A stretch of DNA of 64,000 nucleotides from Planotetraspora silvatica (GTDB taxonomy: Bacteria; Actinomycetota; Actinomycetes; Streptosporangiales; Streptosporangiaceae). Position 1 is the first letter of the stretch; every line of letters starts with the position of its first letter. The DNA lies in assembly GCF_016863315.1 (NCBI RefSeq), contig NZ_BOOQ01000031.1, positions 124,001-188,000 on the forward strand, given 5' to 3'. A program made the translations under genes and the position numbers. The notes beneath the pieces were generated by a model. The model did no database searches and was not told the origin of the DNA. It worked only from the letters and a program-made list of their open reading frames with translations. This document shows, piece by piece, positions 1 through 9,027 of the stretch.

Positions 1-3
1 GAT

Positions 4-570
4 ATGCCTGCCAAGCGACCACCCGTCCCGCTGTCCCTGGAACGCATCATCGACGCCGCCCTCCACATCGCCGACGGGCAGGGCCTGCGCAGGCTCACCA
101 TGCGCCGACTGGGCGACGCGCTTCAGGTCGAGGCGATGGCCATCTACCACCACCTGCCCCGGGGCAAGGACGCGCTCATGGACGCGCTGGCCGAGCACGT
201 CACCGCCGTCCAGGTCGGCCCGGAGGGTCTGGACGGCTGGCAGGACAGAGCCCGCGCCTGGGCCCGCGCGAGCCGTACGGCGCTGCTCGAGCATCCGGGG
301 GTGTTGTCCCTCGCGCTGACCAAGCCGCCCAAGGGCTCGGCGCTGATCGCGATCAGGGAGCAGACCGAGCAGCTTCAGGAGGCCGGACTGGGCGACGCCG
401 GCGAGGCGGTCCGCGCACTGCGCGCCTACGTGTTCGGCAGCGTGGCGGTGGAGGTCCAGCAGTCCGGGTGGGCCGATCCGGACGCGACGGTGCAGCACGC
501 CAGGACCGCGGACGGCGAGCGGGAGTTCCAGCACGGCCTCGACGCCCTCATCGCCGGCCTGGAACGATGA
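4..570 (+). CDS. TetR family transcriptional regulator
   Basis: A 188-residue TetR-type repressor. Residues about 13-60 form the N-terminal helix-turn-helix, with the typical run of a helix ending in ADGQGLRRLTMRRLGDAL and the recognition-helix signature AIYHHLPRGKDALMD. The rest is an all-helical ligand/dimerisation domain resembling the TetR C-terminal family, which binds small hydrophobic ligands in known members. The start is the first ATG, three bases into the window, so its ribosome binding site and upstream partner are not visible. The ligand and target genes cannot be told from the sequence; targets may lie to the left of the window. Family call is firm, function unknown. Confidence 0.9.
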   Translation: MPAKRPPVPLSLERIIDAALHIADGQGLRRLTMRRLGDALQVEAMAIYHHLPRGKDALMDALAEHVTAVQVGPEGLDGWQDRARAWARASRTALLEHPGVLSLALTKPPKGSALIAIREQTEQLQEAGLGDAGEAVRALRAYVFGSVAVEVQQSGWADPDATVQHARTADGEREFQHGLDALIAGLER

Positions 571-952
571 TCCGCAGGTCAGAGGGCAAAAAACCGACGA
601 ACCACGCAGAACGCTCAGCGGATCAAAAGAAATGGTAATCAGTCAGTTACCAGACGGACGGCGTGTCGAGGTTGGACCGTTATCGTCCATGGGGCAACCT
701 TGTGTTACAAGTCACATCAGCGAGGCCGGTCCACTCAGTCCGCACGCGGGCCCCCCACCCGGACCGGCGATATCGTCCGAACGGACTATGTCATGCCGAT
801 GTGACCGGCCAGCAAACTGGTGAAGTCCACAAATACGTCAACCCCGAAGGCTCGCCCCCCGTACAAAAGAGGGAAGGAAGACATCGGTGACGGCCACCAC
901 CGTCCGCCGGTGAACGACCACGAGCGATCGATAAAGACACGGAGCCCCGGCG
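571..952. other. intergenic region, 382 bp
   Basis: No gene is supported here. The short frames on both strands lack ribosome binding sites and have poor composition. It is somewhat AT-richer than the genes. A short dyad, GGTAA-8 nt-TTACC, lies at 634-651 and could be an operator. The last 100 bases presumably hold the promoter of the small gene that begins at 953. Confidence 0.5.
634..651. promoter_or_regulatory. short dyad, possible operator
   Basis: GGTAATCAGTCAGTTACC has perfect 5-bp arms around an 8-bp centre. It lies just downstream of a TetR gene and upstream of the 66-residue gene. The size suits a dimeric regulator, but nothing else ties a protein to it, so this is tentative. Confidence 0.25.
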
Positions 953-1153
953 ATGTGCCCTCATGACCCGGCCTGTCCCCACGCGGACGCGAAGGACCGA
1001 GAAGCCGCCCGCACGATAGCGACGCACCCCGAGCAGGGATGGAGCCTGCTCTGCAACGGTGTCGTGCTGTTCGAGGACACGGGAGAGCTCCTGCCGGACG
1101 GAGGCGTGATCGCTCCCCACCGCCCCACCGACATGGCCGTCAACGCAGCCTGA
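953..1153 (+). CDS. small conserved actinobacterial protein (DUF5999-like)
   Basis: A 66-residue cytosolic protein of unknown function. It begins MCPHDPACPHADA and contains the stretch HPEQGWSLLCNGVVLFEDTG followed by ELLPDG and IAPHRP. I recognise this as the small streptomycete-type family catalogued as DUF5999. The N-terminal Cys/His cluster (C2, H4, C8, H10) could bind metal, which is inference. The start ATG follows a GGAG-containing stretch. Its 3' end overlaps the convergent hydrolase gene by 14 bp. Confidence 0.8.
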   Translation: MCPHDPACPHADAKDREAARTIATHPEQGWSLLCNGVVLFEDTGELLPDGGVIAPHRPTDMAVNAA

Positions 1154-1736
1154 GCTCCAGCAGCCACCCGGCCACCTCCTCGCCCACGCGGGCGGGATCC
1201 CTCTTCAGATCGTGACCCTCTCCCGCCAGGACCACCAGTCGCGCCGCGTCGGCCGCGTCAGGAACGCCGAACGGGTCCCGGTCTCCGTTGATCACCAGTA
1301 CGTCGGTTCCCGCCTGCCGCAACTCCCCGGCCCGTGAACGCTCGGGCCGGCCCGGCGGGTGCAGGGGGAACGCGAGCGCGACCACCGCGCAGGCCCCGAC
1401 CGCCGATGCCGTACGGCAGGCCACCCGGGCCCCGTTGCTCCGGCCGCCCTGGACGAGCGGCAACCCCGGCCGGCTCTCCCGCAACCCCGCGACGACGCTG
1501 ACCCACGCCTCGTCCTGCTTGACCGCGGACCCCGGCGCCCGCGCGCCCCTGAGCCGGAACGGCTGGACCACCCGCGCCACGGTCCCCCCGATGGCCAGCA
1601 CGGCGTCCCGTACGGCGAGCAGGTCGGGCGCGTCCACTCCCCCCGCCGAGCCGTGCGTCAGCACGAGCAGCAGCCGGGGATCGGCGGCCTCGTCGATCTC
1701 GACCCGCGCGGGACCGTGCGGTGTGGCGACGTCCAT
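1140..1736 (-). CDS. alpha/beta hydrolase, TEX30/KANL3-like dienelactone hydrolase fold
   Basis: A 198-residue single-domain alpha/beta hydrolase. The oxyanion-side motif LTHGSAGG is near residue 25, the nucleophile elbow is GRSNGAR, the acid is in GDRDPFG and the histidine in GEGHDLKRDP, so the Ser-Asp-His triad is complete. This compact layout matches the TEX30/KANL3 branch, whose substrates are mostly unknown. The first in-frame ATG with good downstream coding is at 1736; a longer reading frame upstream runs through the divergent neighbour and is rejected. It is probably cytosolic, with no signal peptide. Its tail overlaps the gene at 953-1153. Confidence 0.8.
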   Translation of the reverse strand: MDVATPHGPARVEIDEAADPRLLLVLTHGSAGGVDAPDLLAVRDAVLAIGGTVARVVQPFRLRGARAPGSAVKQDEAWVSVVAGLRESRPGLPLVQGGRSNGARVACRTASAVGACAVVALAFPLHPPGRPERSRAGELRQAGTDVLVINGDRDPFGVPDAADAARLVVLAGEGHDLKRDPARVGEEVAGWLLELRLR

Positions 1737-1829
1737 GCAGGTGACCGTACCGGCTCCGACTTTCGCAGGACGGGCGACCCGTCCGGAGGGAGGATGGCGC
1801 GCGGCCCGCGCTACGGCCACAATGTGATC

Positions 1830-2204
1830 GTGCCCGATAACCCCTCGCAGCAGCACACGACGTCCAACGCCACCCGGCAGGATCTTCGCGCCGTCATCGC
1901 GACGCGCCGGGACCTCGGCCCGGACTACGAGGACGCCCTCGTCGACTCGTTCCTCGACAAGCTCGACGTCGAGATCGCCGCACGCGTCCGGTCGGAGGTG
2001 GCCGCGCAGACCGCCGGGATCGCCAAGGACACCCACCGCGGCAAGGACACCACCGTCCCCGTGGCTCTCGGATCACTCGGCATCGGCATCCCCCTCACCG
2101 CCATCGCGTCGAGCAACGCGGGAGGCGCCGGTCTGCTCCTCGCCTGGGCCGGGATCATCTGCGTCAACGTGGCCTACGCGCTCAGCCGCCGGTCGAGTCG
2201 CTGA
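1830..2204 (+). CDS. hypothetical protein with two C-terminal membrane helices
   Basis: About 124 residues. The N-terminal half is a charged helical segment (RQDLRAVIATRRDLGPDYED and then ALVDSFLDKLD). The C-terminal half holds two hydrophobic stretches, roughly residues 75-96 and 98-117, separated by SSNAGGAG, a likely small membrane anchor. GTG codons at 1824 and 1830 are both possible starts; I prefer 1830, with low certainty. It lies divergently from the hydrolase (93 bp between starts) and its end overlaps the convergent TPR-like gene by 23 bp. The N-terminal helix pattern recurs in actinobacterial envelope-associated small proteins, but I cannot give a function. Confidence 0.65.
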   Translation: MPDNPSQQHTTSNATRQDLRAVIATRRDLGPDYEDALVDSFLDKLDVEIAARVRSEVAAQTAGIAKDTHRGKDTTVPVALGSLGIGIPLTAIASSNAGGAGLLLAWAGIICVNVAYALSRRSSR

Positions 2205-2727
2205 CGACGTCGCCCGTCACGGGCCGGACGTCGCGGTTGAGGCGGAGCCGGACCTGCTCGGCGAGCACCTGGTCGGGGTGATCGAGACCGTAACGCCAGA
2301 CCGTCTCGGCGTCGGCGTCGCGGCCTCGCAGCGGCAGCGTGCGGGCGAGCAACTCGATGGCGAGCGCCCCCGTCTCCGCCTCGCCGTCCTCCCAGCGGCC
2401 CTCCTCGACCGCTCCGGCGAACTGCCCGCAGGCCATCTCCAGATGGGCGATGCCGAGGAGCACCCGCAGGCGCGCCACATCGGTCACGGCGGTGACGGAC
2501 AGGGCCTCCAGCAGGACGTCTGCCGCCTGCTCCGGCTCCCCGTCCGCCAGCAGGTCCGCCGCCATGCGTTCGGCGACGACGGACAGCCCCTGGGCCGCGT
2601 CGGCCTGGTCGGGGCCTTCGGCGTCCGAGGCGAGCTCCGCGAAGATCGCCGCCGCGGCGTCGAGATCACCGGTCTCGGCTAGCCGGCGGGCCTGGTCGAT
2701 CGGCCGCCCGGGGTCGATGGCCGTCAT
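2182..2727 (-). CDS. TPR-like helical repeat protein
   Basis: A 181-residue, acidic, almost entirely helical protein. Alanine-rich paired helices (for example ARRLAETGDLDAAAAIFAEL, then EPEQAADVLLEAL and RDADAETVWRYGLDHPD) have the spacing of tetratricopeptide repeats, so it is probably a cytosolic protein-protein interaction scaffold. No enzymatic motif is present. The ATG at 2727 opens the frame. Transcription runs toward the membrane-protein gene, overlapping its end by 23 bp, and 131 bp separate it from the end of gcvP. Partner unknown. Confidence 0.65.
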   Translation of the reverse strand: MTAIDPGRPIDQARRLAETGDLDAAAAIFAELASDAEGPDQADAAQGLSVVAERMAADLLADGEPEQAADVLLEALSVTAVTDVARLRVLLGIAHLEMACGQFAGAVEEGRWEDGEAETGALAIELLARTLPLRGRDADAETVWRYGLDHPDQVLAEQVRLRLNRDVRPVTGDVVSDSTGG

Positions 2728-2858
2728 GAGGGGGGCCTCACAGGGATGAGGAGGGGTGGGGAACGATCAGCAAGATCTTAACGACCTGTGCCCCGGTGCG
2801 GGAGTGACATGCGCAACTGGTCCGCCACCATGCCGTTCCCCTGCCCCCCTTCGGCCGC

Positions 2859-5684
<2,826 letters not shown>

Positions 5685-5752
5685 GACAGGGGCCTCCTGG
5701 GCGGGTCGAGACCAGCGCGCGCCGTACCTTCTGGCACGGCCCGTCGTCTTGC

Positions 5753-5956
5753 GGTCTCCCCCTCTGTCATCGGACCTGAGAGCTTCACCGGGCGATCGGC
5801 ATGCCCGGCTTTCCCCTTCGGTGAGGCCCCACCTGGCTTGGTGCGCCTGCTTTTCAGAGTCGCCTCGTCCGTGCGGTACCGGTTACCTGAGAGATTCCGG
5901 GGAGGTTGCTCCTTCGGCGCCCCTGGTCAAAGGGGACTCTCCCGCACGAGGTCATC
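5753..5956 (-). promoter_or_regulatory. tandem glycine riboswitch upstream of gcvP
   Basis: Reading the minus strand from 5956, two consecutive glycine-aptamer cores are visible. The first has GCGGGAGAG, then GGGGCGCCGAAGGAGCAA and ATCTCTCAGGTA. The second has GGCGACTCTG, then CACCGAAGGGGAAAGC and AGCTCTCAGGTCCGATGACA followed by GAGGGGGAG. The CGAAGGxGxAA and CTCTCAGG(T) boxes, each present twice, are the hallmarks of the double glycine riboswitch. It lies about 70 nt before the gcvP start, the expected place. A TAGAGT hexamer at 5967-5972 (minus strand) is a plausible -10 box placing the RNA start just before the aptamer. Confidence 0.93.
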
Positions 5957-6028
5957 AGCCAGACCAACTCTACCGGCTACCGGAATGGGCGGTGACGCCC
6001 CTATGGTCCTGATCGGCGGACCGGTTCG

Positions 6029-6670
6029 TCAGCCGGTCTTGCGGGCCTTCCTGCGGCGGGCCAGTTCGTCCGCCGGATGATCACCCTCCGCATCGGAGGC
6101 GCTCTCCGCGCGCTCACTCGGAAGCTCGGCGAGCGACCCCTCCACCTCACGCCAGACCCTGCCCAACGCGATGCCGAAGACGCCCTGACCACCCTGGAGC
6201 AGGTCGATCACCTCATCGGCCGACGTGCACTCGTAGACGCTGACGCCGTCGCTCATGAGCGTGATCTGCGCCAGGTCGTGCACCCCGCGATCACGCAGGT
6301 GCTGCACGGCGGTGCGTATCTGCTGGAGGGAGACGCCGGTGTCGAGGAGTCGCTTGACCACCTTCAGGACGAGGATGTCGCGGAAGCTGTACAGGCGCTG
6401 CGATCCCGAGCCCTGTGCGGCTCTTATCGTGGGCAGCACCAGCTCGGTGCGCGCCCAGTAGTCCAGTTGCCGGTAGGTGATACCGGCCGCCGCGCAGGCC
6501 GTGGGACCGCGGTAACCGACGTCATCGGGCAGAGACGCGGGCTGCTCGTCGAACAGCAGACCCTGCTCGCCGGCACGCTCGCGTGCCGCCTGCCGGACCG
6601 GATCATGTTGTCCGGCCGACTTACCCTCGCCGCTGCTGACCGCCACTGCGGACCTCCGGCTTTCTCTCAT
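6029..6670 (-). CDS. MerR family regulator (Rv1830-type, second MerR of the garA-gcvP block)
   Basis: A MerR-type winged-helix regulator, about 213 residues from the ATG at 6670. An upstream ATG at 6739 would add 23 residues of poor composition, so the start is uncertain. The DNA-binding domain covers about residues 50-125: GITYRQLDYWARTELVLP, a wing with SGSQRLYSFRDILVLKVVK, and the helix TGVSLQQIRTAVQHLRDRG. A long Ser/Arg-rich leader precedes it. The position between the BFN gene and gcvP matches the conserved actinobacterial order, in which this member (Rv1830 in Mycobacterium) is linked to cell-division control. No effector-binding cysteine cluster is seen. Confidence 0.85.
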   Translation of the reverse strand: MRESRRSAVAVSSGEGKSAGQHDPVRQAARERAGEQGLLFDEQPASLPDDVGYRGPTACAAAGITYRQLDYWARTELVLPTIRAAQGSGSQRLYSFRDILVLKVVKRLLDTGVSLQQIRTAVQHLRDRGVHDLAQITLMSDGVSVYECTSADEVIDLLQGGQGVFGIALGRVWREVEGSLAELPSERAESASDAEGDHPADELARRRKARKTG

Positions 6671-6789
6671 CCCACGGTCTGATCTGGGGGTTCGTGAATT
6701 ACAACCGTGGTTTCCCTTGCACCGTAGGACCGGGGCCATCCTCAGTCAACGACCCCGTCCGGCGCGTCGTGAAGCGCAATATCCCGAAA

Positions 6790-7302
6790 TCAACCCGCAC
6801 GGCCGAAGTCTTCCGGGGTGATGTTGTCCAGGAACTGGCGGAACTTCTCCACCTCGTCCTCCTGGTCGTCCGGCATGCTCACGCCTGCCTCCTGGACCAC
6901 GTCCTCGCTGGCGTAGATCGTCGCCCCCGTCCGCAACGCCAGCGCGATCGAGTCCGACGGACGTGCGCTCACCTCTACGCCGTTGGAGAACACCAGGTCG
7001 GCGAAGAAGATCCCATCACGGAGGGCGACGATGTTGACGGTGCGCAGACGCACCCCCAACGCCTCCAGCACGTCCCTGAACAGGTCGTGGGTCAGCGGCC
7101 GGGGCGGCGGTTCCTCCGCCTGCGCCAGCGCGATGGCGGTCGCCTCGGTCATGCCAATCCAGATCGGCAAGTACCGATCACCGCTCGTCTCCTTCAGGAG
7201 AACGATCGGCTGGTTGGAGGGCATCTCAACGCGAACCCCCACGACCTCCATCTGCAACACGGGCGACTCCGTCTCAAAGCGTCGCGGCATATCACCAGGC
7301 AT
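6790..7302 (-). CDS. bifunctional nuclease family protein (BFN, DUF151)
   Basis: A 170-residue protein of the bifunctional nuclease/DUF151 family. Recognisable stretches are MEVVGVRVEMPSNQPIVLLK, then YLPIWIGMTEATAIALAQ, RPLTHDLFRDVLEALG and SARPSDSIALALRT, in family order over residues 18-130. An acidic tail (DDQEDEVEKF) ends the protein. Plant and bacterial members have been reported to act on DNA and RNA, but the physiological role in actinobacteria is not settled. It lies between two MerR genes, 120 bp after the second and 35 bp before the first, in the same orientation. Confidence 0.9.
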   Translation of the reverse strand: MPGDMPRRFETESPVLQMEVVGVRVEMPSNQPIVLLKETSGDRYLPIWIGMTEATAIALAQAEEPPPRPLTHDLFRDVLEALGVRLRTVNIVALRDGIFFADLVFSNGVEVSARPSDSIALALRTGATIYASEDVVQEAGVSMPDDQEDEVEKFRQFLDNITPEDFGRAG

Positions 7303-7336
7303 TCAACGTAACACCGCGACGGAGCGAATGAGCCGG

Positions 7337-7993
7337 TCACCGTCCCAGAACGCCGCGAACACTGCCACGAAGTAATGCGCTGTGCAATTTCTGGAGAAGT
7401 CCGGAGATCTCCCGACCTGTCTCGCCCGCCTGATCGATCGCCCCGGGCGCGCGGCGCCGCAACAACGGTGCCACGGCCTGCTCCACGAGGCCGGCCTCCC
7501 GCTCCACGACCGCCTTGACGGCCCGCAGATGCCGGGGATGCAGGCCGAAACGCGCCAGCTCGGCGACGTTCCTGGCCACATCCAGCGCGTCGGCGTCGTA
7601 GCGGCGCGCGACCGCCACGACCAGCCCGAAGCTCTCCATCTCGGCGAGAGTCTCGTCGTCGATGCCCGCGGCCTCGAGCAGTTCCTCCCTGCTCAGCCGT
7701 ACGGCAGGGATCTCGGAGGACACGTCGCGCGGACGGGTGGCCTGCTCCTCCAGATGATCCTTGATCACACGGAGGGGAAGATAGTGGTCACGCTGCGCGG
7801 TCAGGATGTAACGAAGGCGCTCCACGTCGTTGTGCGTGAACTTGCGGTAGCCCGAGGGGCTCCGCTGGGGCTCGATGAGCCCCTCGCCTTCCAAGAACCG
7901 GATCTTGGAGATCGTGACGTCGGGGAACTCGCCCTGCAGCAGGGCGAGCACCTCCCCGATGCTCATGAACGCCCTTACGGCCTGCGCGCCCAT
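7337..7993 (-). CDS. MerR family regulator, FtsR/Rv1828-like
   Basis: A 218-residue MerR-type regulator. The winged helix occupies residues 8-80: MSIGEVLALLQGEFPDVTIS, then KIRFLEGEGLIEPQRSPSGY and RKFTHNDVERLRYILTAQRD. The remainder is helical (FGLHPRHLRAVKAVVEREAG). The gene immediately follows the GarA gene, exactly where corynebacterial FtsR (a MerR protein that activates ftsZ) and mycobacterial Rv1828 lie, so a cell-division role is the best guess. No metal-binding cysteines are seen. It lies 19 bp after garA and is probably cotranscribed with it. I leave the symbol blank because the function is inferred from position. Confidence 0.88.
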   Translation of the reverse strand: MGAQAVRAFMSIGEVLALLQGEFPDVTISKIRFLEGEGLIEPQRSPSGYRKFTHNDVERLRYILTAQRDHYLPLRVIKDHLEEQATRPRDVSSEIPAVRLSREELLEAAGIDDETLAEMESFGLVVAVARRYDADALDVARNVAELARFGLHPRHLRAVKAVVEREAGLVEQAVAPLLRRRAPGAIDQAGETGREISGLLQKLHSALLRGSVRGVLGR

Positions 7994-8012
7994 GACTCCA
8001 CCTCCTCACCGA

Positions 8013-8516
8013 TCACGGTCCTCCAGGGCCACGTGTGAGGAACACCAGCCGGAACTTCCCGATCTGCACCTCGTCGCCCCCGGCGAGCGGGAACTCCTCG
8101 ATCCGCTCACGGTTGACGTAGGTGCCGTTCAGGCTTCCGACATCACGCACGGTGAACTGGCCACCACGCCGGTAGAACTCCACGTGCCTCCTGGACACGG
8201 TCACATCGTCCAGGAAGATGTCGCTTTCCGGGTGACGACCCGCCGTAGTGAGGTCACTGTCGAGCAGAAAACGACTGCCCGCGTTCGGCCCGCGCATCAC
8301 CACCAGCAGCGCGGTCCCCGGAGGCAGTTGCTCGAGGGCCGCCCTGTCAGGCAGCAGCGTCTGCCCGAGCTCCGCCTCGATCGCGTCAAGCGAGATCGTC
8401 GAGGTGGTGTCGGGTGCGACGGGCGCCGGAGCGCTCAGCGGCGAACCGCATCGTGAACAGAAACGGGCATCCTCGGGGTTGGCATGACCGCACTGCGTGC
8501 AGTAGACGCTGGGCAT
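8013..8516 (-). CDS. garA: GarA/OdhI-type FHA protein with N-terminal zinc ribbon
   Basis: A 167-residue forkhead-associated protein. Residues 1-27 form a zinc ribbon with two CxxC pairs (CTQC and CSRC). A DTTST motif at residues 36-40 corresponds to the ETTSVF phosphorylation site of mycobacterial GarA and corynebacterial OdhI. The FHA domain follows at about 90-160, with AGRHPESDIFLDD, SRRHVEFY and SLNGTYVN. In the known proteins the unphosphorylated FHA domain inhibits 2-oxoglutarate dehydrogenase and controls glutamate metabolism; phosphorylation by PknB/PknG-type kinases turns it off by self-binding. First gene of the garA-MerR-BFN-MerR block. The zinc ribbon is an addition relative to GarA of Mycobacterium. 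Confidence 0.9.
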   Translation of the reverse strand: MPSVYCTQCGHANPEDARFCSRCGSPLSAPAPVAPDTTSTISLDAIEAELGQTLLPDRAALEQLPPGTALLVVMRGPNAGSRFLLDSDLTTAGRHPESDIFLDDVTVSRRHVEFYRRGGQFTVRDVGSLNGTYVNRERIEEFPLAGGDEVQIGKFRLVFLTRGPGGP

Positions 8517-9027
8517 CGATCGGCTCGGCCTCTCTCACGACTTGCTCAGACTGCGAATGCCGCAACTTACGCTGATCAGGGACAAAGGTCAAGAAGCGTC
8601 GCTGGGCGTGGACTGCCCAACGCTACAGCCCCCAGCCGTCCATGGTCCATCCCGCCACACGCGCCCATGGCCGCGCCTCCGGCACGGCAGGTTCTGTGTT
8701 CCCTTGCCTCGCCTCCGGCTCGGCGGGTTCGGGGCGCCTTAGAGGCCGGGTCTTCCCTCGTCACGTCCTCGCTCGTTCCTCGCTGCGGGCGTTCCTCAGT
8801 CCAGATCCCGGCCGCGCCCCTCACGCTCCACGTCGCTCATGCGCTGACCTCGTCTTCCACAGCCGTTCTGGGCCCTCACGGGCTTGTGAGGGGCGCGGCG
8901 GTGCCTGGACTGAGGAGTGAGCGGGGAGCGAGGCACGAGCGACCCCGAAGGACGAGGGAAGGCTCCGCCTCAAGGGCGCCCCGAGCCCGCGCGAGTGGAG
9001 CGAGCGCCATAAACACTGTGATCAATC
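8517..9027. other. intergenic region, 511 bp
   Basis: No gene is supported. The region between the garA start and the end of the nucleotidyltransferase gene holds the garA promoter zone (about 8520-8600) and then a large imperfect inverted repeat listed separately. Open frames across it are by-products of the repeat and of GC bias. Confidence 0.6.
8723..8990. repeat. long imperfect inverted repeat, arms about 102-105 bp
   Basis: The left arm 8723-8824 is the reverse complement of the right arm 8886-8990 with scattered mismatches and short indels; 61 bp separate them. Matching blocks include TTCGGGGCGCC against GGCGCCCCGA, TCTTCCCTCGT against ACGAGGGAAGG, TTCCTCAGTCCAG against CTGGACTGAGGA, and GCGCCCCTCAC against GTGAGGGGCGC. 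It lies between two same-strand genes, so the RNA could fold into a very long hairpin acting as a terminator or processing site. It may instead be a non-autonomous mobile element remnant. Both readings are inference. Confidence 0.85.

Noticed and set aside
890-916. Eight-codon ORF VTATTVRR with a purine-rich site upstream of the 66-residue gene
   Set aside because: No codon run suggesting attenuation, no alternative stems found and the frame is very short; not enough to claim a leader peptide.
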